A DNA stretch of 64,000 bases from Burkholderiales bacterium. GTDB lineage: Bacteria > Pseudomonadota > Gammaproteobacteria > Burkholderiales > SG8-41. Made by a program: the position numbers and the translations under genes. The notes beneath the pieces were generated by a model. That model was not told the DNA's origin. It saw only the letters and a list, made by a program, of their open reading frames with translations, and ran no database searches. Shown in pieces: positions 13,334 through 24,951 of this stretch (its first letter is position 1; each line of letters opens with the position of its first letter). The stretch lies in contig DATAJS010000001.1 of assembly GCA_036262035.1 (NCBI GenBank), forward strand, positions 1 through 64,000. Reading direction: 5' to 3'.

Positions 13334-13351
13334 TCGTGCCTGTCCTCGCTA

Positions 13352-14041
13352 TCAATGACGCACGGTCGAGCGCCTGTGCATCGACTGGCGGTCGAGCACG
13401 AAGATCTTGCGCTTCTCCGCGCGGATCACGCCCTTGTCGTGCAGGTCCTTCACCACCCGGCTCACCATCTCGCGCGACGCGCCGATCATGCGCGCGATCT
13501 CCTGCTTCGGCGGCGCTTTCTCGATGATCCATTGGCCGTCGACCGGCTGCGCCATCTCGATCAGCAGCCGCGCGACGCGGCCGTACACGTCGATCAGCGC
13601 GAGGCTCTCGATCTTGCGGTCGGCTTCGCGCAGGCGCTTGACCAGGTTGCGGATGATGACGAGCGCGGCGTCGAAGTTGTCCTTGAGGCACGTCAGGAAC
13701 GCGGTGCGCGAGATCCGCAGCATCTCGCAGGGCTCCATGGTCTCGACGCTCGCCGAGCGCGGCTGGTCGTCGAGGAGGCCCATCTCGCCGAAGAATTCGT
13801 TCGGACCGATGACCGACAGGATCACTTCATTGCCGTCGTCGTCGGGGATCAGCACCTTGGCCTTGCCCGCGAGGATGATGTACAGCGAGTCGGTCTCCTC
13901 GCCCGCCCGGATCACGTACGAGCCCCGCGGGAACCGGCGGTGCTGGACCGCCGGCAGCAGTAGCGCGAGCTGATGGTCGGTGAACGAGGAAAACAGCGGA
14001 ACATTCTTGAGAATGTTCGGATTCAGCGCGAACTGGGCCAT
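13352..14041 (-). CDS. Crp/Fnr family transcriptional regulator
   Basis: The 229-residue product has an N-terminal cyclic-nucleotide-binding fold (VPLFSSFTDHQL...GSYVIRAGEETDSLYIILAGKAKV...GEMGLLDDQPRSASV), a long dimer helix, and a C-terminal helix-turn-helix (KQEIARMIGASREMVSRVVKDLHDKG). The Fnr N-terminal cysteine cluster is absent, so oxygen sensing by an iron-sulfur cluster is unlikely. The RSAS segment is near the cAMP-contact position of Crp-like proteins, but the ligand is unknown. It lies between ftsK and trxB, which are usually adjacent in this group, and is transcribed toward ftsK. Confidence 0.9.
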   Translation of the reverse strand: MAQFALNPNILKNVPLFSSFTDHQLALLLPAVQHRRFPRGSYVIRAGEETDSLYIILAGKAKVLIPDDDGNEVILSVIGPNEFFGEMGLLDDQPRSASVETMEPCEMLRISRTAFLTCLKDNFDAALVIIRNLVKRLREADRKIESLALIDVYGRVARLLIEMAQPVDGQWIIEKAPPKQEIARMIGASREMVSRVVKDLHDKGVIRAEKRKIFVLDRQSMHRRSTVRH

Positions 14042-14141
14042 CGAACGCCTCTTTTAGTCGTTATCGCCCCGTCATCCGGCGGCCCGGGGCGGATCACCCG
14101 CTATAGTGCCAGAATGGGGATGAACCGTCACCCGGTAACCG

Positions 14142-14153
14142 CTGAAATTTCAG
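14142..14153. promoter_or_regulatory. Perfect 12-bp palindrome upstream of trxB
   Basis: CTGAAATTTCAG is a perfect palindrome in the divergent gap between the Crp-like regulator gene and trxB, followed by an AT-rich stretch (GGGTTTTTATATGC) that could be a -10 region. It may be an operator, but it does not match the Crp consensus (TGTGA-N6-TCACA). Confidence 0.35.
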
Positions 14154-14192
14154 GGTTTTTATATGCTCGACACCGACCCTAAGCTGCTATAG

Positions 14193-15230
<1,038 letters not shown>

Positions 15231-15237
15231 CGCCCCC

Positions 15238-15295
15238 GGTGCGTTCGCACGCACCCTACGTCGATACGTTCGTAGGGTGCGTGATAACGCACCGC
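15238..15295. repeat. Palindromic GGTGCGT...ACGCACC repeat pair
   Basis: GGTGCGTTCGCACGCACCCTACG and, after a short spacer, CGTAGGGTGCGTGATAACG. The two copies face each other and can form a long hairpin just after trxB. Other copies occur near 7522-7619 and 28380-28436. It may serve as the trxB transcript end. Confidence 0.75.
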
Positions 15296-15302
15296 AAAGA
15301 AC

Positions 15303-15899
15303 ATGACCGGCACCCGTAGAGGCGTCATTGCGCGTCGCCCGCGGCTGCAGCCCGAGCGCATGGCGCAGCGCGGCGCGAAAGCCCGCAAACCGGTCGAAGA
15401 CCCGGCGTTTCGCACGGCGATGTCCGACGTGAAGCCGCTCGCCGACCGCAACAAGGCGGCGCTCGCAAAACCCCTGCCCCATCCCCGCGTCCGCGATGCC
15501 GAGCACGACCTCGCCGTCACCGACGATCTCAGCGACACGCGGCCTTTCGAACGGGAAGCCGGCGAGCCGCTCAAGTTCACGCGCCCCGGCGTGCAACGCC
15601 AGACGCTGCGCCAGCTTCGCCGCGGCGGCTCGCGCATCGAGGACGAGCTCGACCTGCACGGCCTCACCGTCAACGAGGCGCGGCCGCTGCTCGTGGCGTT
15701 CCTCGAGCGCTGCCGCGCGAGCGGCGCACGCTCCGTGCGCATCATTCACGGCAAGGGTCTGCGCTCGGGATCCGGCGAAGGCGTGCTGAAAGGCCTGGTC
15801 GCGAGCTGGCTCGCCCAGCGCGAGGACGTGCTCGCGTTTCACGAGGCGAAGCCTGCGGACGGCGGAAGCGGCGCAGTGGTAGTGCTGCTTAGGGCTTGA
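15303..15899 (+). CDS. Smr domain protein
   Basis: The 198-residue product has an unstructured basic N-terminus, a conserved stretch (FRTAMSDVKPLADRNKA) typical of proteobacterial YdaL/SmrA-like proteins, and a C-terminal Smr domain with ELDLHGLTVNEARPLL (the LDxH motif) and SVRIIHGKGLRSGSGEGVL (the HGKG motif). Smr domains have nuclease activity in some proteins; the cellular role here is unknown. The first ATG lies just behind a dispersed repeat without a clear ribosome site, so the true start may be M20 at 15360. It follows trxB in the same direction. Confidence 0.85.
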   Translation: MTGTRRGVIARRPRLQPERMAQRGAKARKPVEDPAFRTAMSDVKPLADRNKAALAKPLPHPRVRDAEHDLAVTDDLSDTRPFEREAGEPLKFTRPGVQRQTLRQLRRGGSRIEDELDLHGLTVNEARPLLVAFLERCRASGARSVRIIHGKGLRSGSGEGVLKGLVASWLAQREDVLAFHEAKPADGGSGAVVVLLRA

Positions 15900-15997
15900 C
15901 CGTAATTCCGGACCGCCCGGCAGGGCGAAGTGATCCGGAATCCATTTTGAATCGGGCCTCGACGTCAAAATGGATTCCCGCCTTCGCGGGAATGACG
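15899..15997. repeat. Dispersed ATGGATTCCCGC...GGGAATGACG repeat, composite copy
   Basis: GGACCGCCCGGCAGGGCGAAG...CCGGAATCCATTTT is followed by the opposite-facing ATGGATTCCCGCCTTCGCGGG and AATGACG. The core CCCGCCTTCGCGGG forms a hairpin. The copy fills the gap between convergent smr and glnB and may act in transcript ending. Confidence 0.75.
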
Positions 15998-16002
15998 AGG
16001 CG

Positions 16003-17676
<1,674 letters not shown>

Positions 17677-17690
17677 GGTGGGGTGGTTTT

Positions 17691-18644
17691 CTATCGGCGG
17701 AAGCGCGAGAAGAACTTCCAGATCTCAGCATTCGCGTCGATGATCGCGGTGCCGGTTCCCAGGAGCTCCGGGTTGTAGTCGCGCACGCCGCCCGGCCAGA
17801 CGTGGCCGGCGCCGGAGAGCTGCCACAGCACGACTTCCGATCCTTCGCGGCACGGCCCGTAGACGCGCTTGATCGCGGTGTGGCTCTCGTCGGGCGTGCC
17901 GGGCCGGCCCGTCACCGTCTCGACCGCCGCGGTCTTGAGCGGGCACCCGTCGTGGTCCAGCCATTTCCTCAGCATGTCCTCGACGGGCATGTTGAACATT
18001 CGCGTATCGGCGATGGATCTCGGCGGTCCGAGGCCGCCGTCGAAACGCGCGATGTGATCGGTCGTGCTGTGGATGTGCATCACGGGCATCGGGCGAGTCG
18101 GCGCGAACGACGCCAGCGACATCGAGCCCGCCACGCCCGCCACCGCGGCGATGCGGTCGGACGCTTCGGCGGCAAGGCGGTAAGCCATCATGGCGCCGTT
18201 CGAAAGGCCGGTCGCATAGATCCGGCGGCGGTCGATCGATGCGCGCTTCGACACGTCCTCGATCACCGTCAATGCGAAGCCCACGTCGTCGACCTGCAGC
18301 AGCGCCGCCGGCCCGCAGCAGTTGCCCGCATTCCAGGTGAGAAAGCGGCCCTCGAAGCCGCTGCTGCCATTGGGATAGACCACGACGTAGCCGTCGCGGT
18401 CGGACGCGGCGTCCATGCGCGTGTACACGCGCATCACTTCGGCGTTCGATCCCGCGCCGTGAAAAGCGATGACGAGCGGCAACGGCCTGCCGCCGCGCGC
18501 CTGCGGCGGCACGTGGACCGAGTAGCTGCGGCGCAGGTTCTGGTGTGTCAGCGAAACGTCGTAATCGCCCGGTGCGAACGCGGCGAAGGCATTCAGCGCG
18601 AGAGATGCGAAGAACGCCAGCAGCAAAAAACGAACTAAAGTCAA
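17691..18644 (-). CDS. Secreted polyhydroxybutyrate depolymerase / feruloyl esterase-like (LpqC family)
   Basis: The 317-residue product has a signal peptide (MTLVRFLLLAFFASLALNAFA) and an alpha/beta hydrolase fold: LPLVIAFHGAGSNAEVM gives the oxyanion-hole region, YATGLSNGAMMAYRL the serine nucleophile elbow (GLSNG), MPVMHIHSTTD the acid, and GAGHVWPGG the histidine. LpqC-like esterases of COG3509 cleave polyesters or feruloyl esters. The protein should be periplasmic or exported. The substrate is not determinable from context. Confidence 0.85.
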   Translation of the reverse strand: MTLVRFLLLAFFASLALNAFAAFAPGDYDVSLTHQNLRRSYSVHVPPQARGGRPLPLVIAFHGAGSNAEVMRVYTRMDAASDRDGYVVVYPNGSSGFEGRFLTWNAGNCCGPAALLQVDDVGFALTVIEDVSKRASIDRRRIYATGLSNGAMMAYRLAAEASDRIAAVAGVAGSMSLASFAPTRPMPVMHIHSTTDHIARFDGGLGPPRSIADTRMFNMPVEDMLRKWLDHDGCPLKTAAVETVTGRPGTPDESHTAIKRVYGPCREGSEVVLWQLSGAGHVWPGGVRDYNPELLGTGTAIIDANAEIWKFFSRFRR

Positions 18645-18723
18645 AATGGATTCCGGATCACATCGCGCTGTCGCGCGGTCCGGAATGACGAAAACCGACC
18701 GCGCCGCTCGAACCCTTGCCTGC

Positions 18724-18798
18724 CGCTTCGCCCGTCACCGCTTCGCCCGTCACCGCTTCACCCGTCACCGCTTCACCCGTCACCGCTTCATCCGGCAC
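18724..18798. repeat. 15-bp tandem repeat, five units
   Basis: The unit CGCTTCGCCCGTCAC occurs twice, then CGCTTCACCCGTCAC twice, then a degenerate CGCTTCATCCGGCAC. It lies between the stop of the VWA gene (18800) and a dispersed repeat behind the esterase gene. The period is a multiple of three, but no gene covers it. The gradient of variants suggests slipped-strand expansion. Confidence 0.85.
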
Positions 18799-18799
18799 T

Positions 18800-20029
18800 T
18801 CAATTCAACTGAACTCTCTCGCCCCAGGGGACTTTGGCGTTTCCTTTCACCAGCCACACCACCGGATAGCCCGGCGGCGCGGCGGGAAACTCGCCGAAGG
18901 CGTCAGTGAAGTAGACGAGCACGTCGGGCCGATCGTTCGTTCGATCGATCCACTCGAACACCGGCAGAAAGCTCGTCCCGCCTCCTCCGCGCATTTCCTC
19001 GGGGAGCAAGACCGGTTCCCATGCCGAAAAGCGCCACGGCGCGCGCTCGTCGAGCCGCTCGTCGCACGCGAGCAGCGTCACCCGCGCGCGGATCTGCGAC
19101 TTCAGCGCGTCGATCTCGCCGACGAACTCCGCGAGCTCCGCGCGCGTGACCGAGCCGCTGGTGTCGATCGCGACGCAGACGTCGGCTTCCCCGCTCGCGA
19201 GCCGCGGCAGCATCGCGGCGCCTTCGCGGCGCGACGGCCGCTGGAAGCTGTAATCGTCGCGGGCGGCGCTCATCACGTACCGCGCGAGCAGCGCGCGCCA
19301 CGGCAGTTGCGGCTGCATGAGCTTGTCGACGAGCCGCAGCCATGCCGGCGCGAGCCGACCCGCGAGCCGTGCCTGTTGCGCCGCCGACGCCATGCGTCCC
19401 TGCCATTCGTGCGCGAGCGCTTCGGCGTGCGCCGGCGAAATCGCCGGTGGCTCCTCGGCGCTTTCGTTGACGCGATGCTCGTCGCCCGCGTCGTCCCAGC
19501 CCGCTTCGCTTTGCGTGAACGATACGCGAGCGAGCGCCGGCCGCGCTTCGCGCGACCGTCGTCCGGTCAATGCGCCGGTGCCTCCGCCGATGTGCTGGTC
19601 GAGCGTGCGCATCTGCGGGCCGAGCGGCAGCAGCGGGTAGATCTCTTCGGCGGACAGTCCGCGATACGCCGCGTCCAGCAATGCATCGGGCGGCGCAACC
19701 ATGCCTTCGTCGACGAGCAGCAGGTTGACCGCGTGATCGCAGGCGACGTCCCAGCGCTTGACCGTGCGATGCGAGCGGCGCGCGAGATGGCCGAGCGCGC
19801 AGTGCATCGCCTCGTGCGCGAGCACGAACTGCGCTTCGGCGAGACTCAAGCGGTCGACGTACTCGGCGTTGTAGTAGATCGCGCGGGCGTCGGTGGCGAC
19901 GCTCGCGCACCAGTCGCCGGTCGCGGGCACCAGCGGCAGGTGCATGACGAGCGCGCCGATGAACGGCCGCTCGAGGATGAGCCGGGCGCGCGCCGCCGCG
20001 AGCTTGGTCGCGGCCGCGTCGGGGATCAC
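18800..20029 (-). CDS. VWA-domain / DUF2201-type metallopeptidase-like protein
   Basis: The 409-residue product has a putative metallopeptidase N-terminal region with FVLAHEAMHCALGHLARR (HExxH) and a C-terminal von Willebrand A domain with VCVAIDTSGSVT (MIDAS DxSGS) and VYFTDAFGEFP. This two-domain arrangement is typical of DUF2201 proteins paired with MoxR ATPases. The start is GTG 20029, which overlaps the MoxR stop (GTGA); a much longer open frame further upstream reads through moxR and was rejected. MoxR/VWA pairs act as chaperone-like modules that mature or insert metal cofactors in partner enzymes; the target here is unknown. Confidence 0.85.
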   Translation of the reverse strand: MIPDAAATKLAAARARLILERPFIGALVMHLPLVPATGDWCASVATDARAIYYNAEYVDRLSLAEAQFVLAHEAMHCALGHLARRSHRTVKRWDVACDHAVNLLLVDEGMVAPPDALLDAAYRGLSAEEIYPLLPLGPQMRTLDQHIGGGTGALTGRRSREARPALARVSFTQSEAGWDDAGDEHRVNESAEEPPAISPAHAEALAHEWQGRMASAAQQARLAGRLAPAWLRLVDKLMQPQLPWRALLARYVMSAARDDYSFQRPSRREGAAMLPRLASGEADVCVAIDTSGSVTRAELAEFVGEIDALKSQIRARVTLLACDERLDERAPWRFSAWEPVLLPEEMRGGGGTSFLPVFEWIDRTNDRPDVLVYFTDAFGEFPAAPPGYPVVWLVKGNAKVPWGERVQLN

Positions 20030-21081
20030 CGCCGCAGCGCCGGCAGGTCGTAGAGCACGAGATCGCTGATGCTCTCCGCCCACTGCGCGAATTCGGGAAT
20101 GCCGTAGAGCGGCTGCCCGATCGATCGATGGAGATCGGTCACGAGCATGACGCCCATCTCGCGTTCGGGAAACGACCGTGCGTAGCGCAGGATGTTGGCG
20201 TAGAGGCGCCCGGCGTCGGCGCTGTCGCGCGCCTGCGCGGCCCGCCGCACGATCGCCGACGCCACCCCGTATTGCAGGTCGATCGCCCGCGGCACTCCGG
20301 TCTCTCGCCCCTCGACGATCGCATCGAGGTCGGGCAGCTCGCTCATGTGCTCGACGAACGCCTTGAGCTCGACACCGGCCGCCGCGCCGACGCACGCCTG
20401 CAGCGAGTCGAGCAGCAGCGCGGGATGACCTTCGAACTTGCGCAGCGCGCGATGCGCGTACTCCCACGAACGAGGGCTCGGAAAAGCGACCGGGTTGCGC
20501 GCGGGATCGAAGTCGAAGAGCAGATCGGGCCGAAAACGCAGGAAAGCGATGACGCGCTCGTCGAGCCCCGCGTGGTGCGCCCACGTGACCCAGTCGTCGA
20601 GGTGCGGCTCGATCTCGTAGTGCGTGAAGCGGTTGGCGAGCGGCGAGGGCATGACGTAGGTGACGCCGCGATCGCCGTGACGGTTGCCCGCCGCGAAGAT
20701 CGCCCAGCCGTCGGGCACCCGGTACTCGCCGAGCCGGCGGTCGAGGATGAGCTGATACGCTGCAGCCGTGACCGTCGGCGGCGCGGACGAGATCTCGTCG
20801 AGGAAGAGGATGCCGCGCTCGCCGTGGCGCTCGGCGTCGGGCAGCAGCGCCGGCACCGACCATTCGACGCGGTCGCCGCTCCTGAACGGTATGCCGCGCA
20901 GATCGGTCGGCTCCATCTGCGAAAGGCGCACGTCGATCAACTCGACCGCATGCGCACGAGCGACGTCCGCGATGATGCGCGACTTGCCCACGCCCGGCGG
21001 TCCCCACAGCATCACCGGGGTGTGCTCCGCCGAGCTTTCGAACTCGCGATCGAGGATGGCGGCGATGTGCGAAGGACGCAT
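20026..21081 (-). CDS. MoxR-family AAA+ ATPase
   Basis: The 351-residue product has Walker A LWGPPGVGKSRIIADVA, Walker B RGILFLDEISSAPP, sensor 1 WAIFAAGNR and the arginine finger region PLANRFTHYEI, all typical of the MoxR group. It is coupled to the VWA/metallopeptidase gene by a four-base overlap and starts three bases after the NUDIX gene stop. It probably remodels a target with the VWA protein. A second, distinct MoxR/VWA pair lies at 38173-40743. Confidence 0.92.
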   Translation of the reverse strand: MRPSHIAAILDREFESSAEHTPVMLWGPPGVGKSRIIADVARAHAVELIDVRLSQMEPTDLRGIPFRSGDRVEWSVPALLPDAERHGERGILFLDEISSAPPTVTAAAYQLILDRRLGEYRVPDGWAIFAAGNRHGDRGVTYVMPSPLANRFTHYEIEPHLDDWVTWAHHAGLDERVIAFLRFRPDLLFDFDPARNPVAFPSPRSWEYAHRALRKFEGHPALLLDSLQACVGAAAGVELKAFVEHMSELPDLDAIVEGRETGVPRAIDLQYGVASAIVRRAAQARDSADAGRLYANILRYARSFPEREMGVMLVTDLHRSIGQPLYGIPEFAQWAESISDLVLYDLPALRR

Positions 21082-21084
21082 GGC

Positions 21085-21636
21085 TTACGAATGCCTGGAC
21101 GCCGGCGAGCGCTCGATGGTTCCGACGTGGAGGCCGAACTCGCCTTTCTTCCGGTCGTCGTAAAAGTGCGTGAGCGTATTGCGCACGGTCAGGAAAGCGA
21201 TCTCGGACCACGGCACTTCGGCTTCGGTGAAGAGACGCGTCTCCAGCGTCTCGGCGCCCGGATGGAAATCGAGGTCGAGCAGACGGGCCCGGAACAGGAT
21301 GTAGACCTGGTTGATGTGCGGGATGTTGTAGAGCGCATACAGCGGGCCGACCTCGACGCGCGCGTTCGCCTCCTCCAGCGTCTCGCGCGCCGCGCCTTGC
21401 GCGGTGGTCTCGCCGTTCTCCATGAACCCGGCCGGCACCGTCCACAGCCCGTAACGCGGCTCGATGGCGCGCCTGCAGAGGAGGACGCGGTCCTCGTGCT
21501 CGGGGATGCAGCCGACGATGATCTTGGGGTTCTGGTAGTGGATCGTCCCGCACGCGTCGCACACGTGACGCGGCAGGGTGTCGCCCGCCGGCACCTTGAA
21601 GGACACGGCAGAGCCGCAGTTGCTGCAGAATTTCAT
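21085..21636 (-). CDS. NUDIX hydrolase with N-terminal zinc ribbon
   Basis: The 183-residue product begins with a four-cysteine ribbon (CSNCG...CDACG) and then the NUDIX fold with the box GFMENGETTAQGAARETLEEANA, matching GX5EX7REUXEEXGU with Ala for the last Gly. Such ribbon-NUDIX proteins (COG1051/NudC-like, but shorter than NudC) hydrolyse nucleoside diphosphate derivatives. The SQPWPFPxS motif of NudC is absent, so NAD decapping is not implied. It sits in a minus-strand run ahead of moxR. Confidence 0.88.
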   Translation of the reverse strand: MKFCSNCGSAVSFKVPAGDTLPRHVCDACGTIHYQNPKIIVGCIPEHEDRVLLCRRAIEPRYGLWTVPAGFMENGETTAQGAARETLEEANARVEVGPLYALYNIPHINQVYILFRARLLDLDFHPGAETLETRLFTEAEVPWSEIAFLTVRNTLTHFYDDRKKGEFGLHVGTIERSPASRHS

Positions 21637-21670
21637 GGGGGATGGAAGTTCAGGGCAGGTCGTAAGAATA

Positions 21671-22846
21671 CTACGCGGCTCTCAGCGCATCGACGATCGA
21701 AAGGCGCGCGGCCCGGACCGCCGGCAGGAAGCCGCCCAGCACGCCCATCAGTATCGAGAACACGAACGACGAGAGCGCGATCTTCGGCGTCAGCGTGAAC
21801 GTGAAAGCGAGCTCCGCGAACGACTGCCAGTTGAGCGTCGAGATCTGTATGAGCTGCATGAACGACGCCAGCGCGATCCCCACGATGCCGCCGACGCCGC
21901 CCAGCAGCACCGCCTCGAAGAGGAAAGCGCCGAGCACCGCGCTCCTGCGATAGCCGAGGGCGCGCAGCGTGCCGATCTCCCCGACCCGGTTGGAGACCGC
22001 GGCATACATCGTGATCATCGCGCCGATCATGGCGCCGATCGAGAAGATGATCGAGAGCGTGAGCCCGAGATAGCTGATGAACTTGGAGAGCGCCTGCGAC
22101 TGGTCTTCGTAGAACACGCGCTCGCGCTTCACGTCGAGCGTGAGCCGCGGATCGCTTTCGAGCCGCGCTTTCACCGCGTCGAACGAACGCGTGTCGACCA
22201 GGCGCGCGATCACCGTCGAATACGACTGCCTGCGAAACGATTGCATGAGCTGATCGGCGTCGACCCACACTTCGGAGTCGAACGCGGCCCCGCCGCTGTC
22301 GAAGATGCCGACGACCCGCCACTCGCGTCCGCCGAAGCGCAAGCTACTGCCGAGGGCGGTATTGTCGAAGCGCTGCGCGAGGCTCTTGCCGACGACGGCC
22401 TCGGCCGCCCCGCGCTGGAACGGGCGGCCTTCGATGAATCGCACCTGCGGCCGAACCGCGATCCCCGCTTCCCCCAGGCCCCGCGTCGTGACGTTGGTCG
22501 CCTGTCCGGTCTCGCGCTTGGGCAGAGTGATCAGGATCACCGCTTCCTTGGACACCAGGCGCTTGCCGTCGGCGCCGACCGCGATCTCGGGCTGAGACTC
22601 GATGATGGCGGCCTGCACGCGGTCGATGCCGCTGGAGATCTCGGCGTTCGAACCGCGGCGGCTCGCGAGGATGTTGTCGGGCTGTCCGGTCGACACGAGC
22701 GTCGCCCTGAGCCCGGTGTCGAGCATCTGCACCGCCGCGAACACGAACACCACCAGCGCCATGCCGCCCGCCGTCAGCAGCGTCGTCAGCTTGCGCGTCC
22801 AGAGATTGCGCATGCTATAGCGCAAAGGCAGTCGCGCCCCGCTCAT
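21671..22846 (-). CDS. MacB/FtsX-type ABC transporter permease (second)
   Basis: The 391-residue product has one N-terminal helix (LTTLLTAGGMALVVFVFAAV), a large periplasmic domain, and three C-terminal helices with GEIGTLRALGYRRSAVLGAFL, the typical FtsX-domain coupling helix. It forms the membrane part of an ABC exporter with the neighbouring permease. ATG 22846 overlaps the stop of that gene by four bases. MacB-like half-permeases act with a periplasmic adaptor and an ATPase, both encoded just upstream. Confidence 0.9.
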   Translation of the reverse strand: MSGARLPLRYSMRNLWTRKLTTLLTAGGMALVVFVFAAVQMLDTGLRATLVSTGQPDNILASRRGSNAEISSGIDRVQAAIIESQPEIAVGADGKRLVSKEAVILITLPKRETGQATNVTTRGLGEAGIAVRPQVRFIEGRPFQRGAAEAVVGKSLAQRFDNTALGSSLRFGGREWRVVGIFDSGGAAFDSEVWVDADQLMQSFRRQSYSTVIARLVDTRSFDAVKARLESDPRLTLDVKRERVFYEDQSQALSKFISYLGLTLSIIFSIGAMIGAMITMYAAVSNRVGEIGTLRALGYRRSAVLGAFLFEAVLLGGVGGIVGIALASFMQLIQISTLNWQSFAELAFTFTLTPKIALSSFVFSILMGVLGGFLPAVRAARLSIVDALRAA

Positions 22847-24000
22847 CCGATCGCTCGCAGGCCTTCGACGATGCGCACGCGCGCAGCGGTTCGCGCGGGG
22901 AGCAGCGCGGCGAGAACGCCTACGATCGCCGCGGACAGTATCTGGAGAAAGACGGTCTCCTCGCTGACGCCGAACACCGGAAAGAGCGTTCCCATCTGCT
23001 TCGCGAACCAGTCTCCCGCTGGAAAGGTGAGGACGACGCCGAGCGCCCCGCCGATGAGCGCGATCGCCAGCGATTCTCCGTAGATGAGCGAGCCGACGTA
23101 GATCGGACTGAAGCCGAGCGCCTTCAGCGTCGCATACTCGCCGAGGCGCTCGCGCGCGGTCATCGCCATGGTGTTCGCCATGACCGCGAGGATGATGAAG
23201 ATCACGACGAACGACACGATGCGCACCGCGATCAGGATCGCTTCGGTCTGCTTGACGAAACCGATCTGGAAAGCCTGCTCGGTCTCGGTCAGCGTCTCCG
23301 CGATCGAGTTCCGGAACTGCTTGTCGATCTCCTCGGAGACGACCGCGGCGCGATCGACGTCGTCGACTTCGACGAGGAAGATGCCGACCTGGTTGGCGCG
23401 CAGTGGGAAGCGCTGCTTCACCGTCTCGTTGAGATATTGCCAGTGGAAGAAGAACAGCGTCGTGTCGGTCTTGGCTTCGGCGCCGTCGTAAATGGCGCGC
23501 ACGACGAACTCCCAGTTGCCGGGAAAGATCGTGCCCTTGAGCGGGACGGTGTCGCCGACTTTCCACCCGTACTGGCTCGCGAGCTTGCGGCCGACGACGG
23601 CGCCCTTGCGGTCGCGCATGAACGCGCGGAACTCCTCGGGCGGGATCCTGTATTCCGGGTACATCGCGAAATACGGCGCCGGCTCCACAGCGAACTGCGG
23701 GAAGAAGTTCTTGGGCTCCTGGTACACGCCGGCGAACCAGTTCACCGCCGCGACGCTTCGGACGCCTTCGACCGAGCGGATCTTCTCGCGGTAGTGCAGC
23801 GGCAGGAACACGGTGAGCGACACCGCGTTCCGCGTGATCAGCCGGTTCGGCGCCGCCGCGTCCGCGCCGTGATACCACGCGTCGACGATCGACTGCAGCA
23901 GCCCGAACGACAGGAACGCGACCACCAGCCCGACCACCGTCAGCGCGGTCCGCAACTTGTGCCGCAGGGCGTTGCGCAGGATCAGCTTGAAAAAATGCAT
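22843..24000 (-). CDS. MacB/FtsX-type ABC transporter permease (first)
   Basis: The 385-residue product starts MHFFKLILRNALRHKLRTALTVVGLVVAFLSF, a classic MacB-like N-terminus, followed by a periplasmic domain and three C-terminal helices around AMTARERLGEYATLKALGFSP. It probably heterodimerises with the following permease. The substrate is unknown. It is separated from the ATPase gene by a 214-base repeat-filled gap, so the operon is probably continuous but interrupted by repeat insertion. Confidence 0.9.
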   Translation of the reverse strand: MHFFKLILRNALRHKLRTALTVVGLVVAFLSFGLLQSIVDAWYHGADAAAPNRLITRNAVSLTVFLPLHYREKIRSVEGVRSVAAVNWFAGVYQEPKNFFPQFAVEPAPYFAMYPEYRIPPEEFRAFMRDRKGAVVGRKLASQYGWKVGDTVPLKGTIFPGNWEFVVRAIYDGAEAKTDTTLFFFHWQYLNETVKQRFPLRANQVGIFLVEVDDVDRAAVVSEEIDKQFRNSIAETLTETEQAFQIGFVKQTEAILIAVRIVSFVVIFIILAVMANTMAMTARERLGEYATLKALGFSPIYVGSLIYGESLAIALIGGALGVVLTFPAGDWFAKQMGTLFPVFGVSEETVFLQILSAAIVGVLAALLPARTAARVRIVEGLRAIG

Positions 24001-24018
24001 TGATGTTTAAAGGGCGCT

Positions 24019-24199
24019 ATTGACCACAAAGGACACAAAGGACACAAAGGACAGCCTACTTGTCATTGCGAGGAGCGCCGCGACGAAGCAATCCCGTTAC
24101 GAACGCAAACCGTGCGCCACGACATCGCCACGCGCCTTCGGCGCTCGCGATGACGTTTTAAGGTTTTCCTTTGTGTCCTTTGCGTCCTTTGCGGCTCAT
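24019..24199. repeat. Short tandem ACAAAGGAC repeats and a REP-like element
   Basis: ACAAAGGAC is repeated three times at 24023-24051. Inverse-complement versions (TTTGTGTCC TTTGCGTCC) lie at about 24168-24195. Between them lies GTCATTGCGAGGAGC...GCGACGAAGCAATCC, a REP-like palindromic element with a facing GCGATGACG arm. The region lies inside the ABC exporter operon. Confidence 0.7.
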
Positions 24200-24214
24200 T
24201 TGCTTTTGACGCTG

Positions 24215-24892
<678 letters not shown>

Positions 24893-24901
24893 GGAGGGTA
24901 A

Positions 24902-24950
24902 AACCGCCCCCACCCTAACCCTCCCCCTGAGGGGGAGGGAACGTTTTTTT
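24902..24950. repeat. Dispersed CCCTCCCCCTGAGGG-type repeat
   Basis: CCCCACCCTAACCCTCCCCC and TGAGGGGGAGGGAACG form a hairpin in the gap between the adaptor and ATPase genes. It is the same family as 10872 and 17644 and lies where the ATPase ribosome site would be expected. Confidence 0.75.
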
Positions 24951-24951
24951 G

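Noticed and set aside
18724-18798. The 15-bp tandem repeat as a CRISPR array
   Set aside because: The units are contiguous with no spacers and far too short.
18800-21562. A 920-codon minus-strand frame suggesting a fusion of NUDIX, MoxR and VWA regions
   Set aside because: Only its last 409 codons are real protein (VWA). The rest reads out of frame through moxR and the NUDIX gene; a GTG start overlapping the moxR stop explains the VWA gene.
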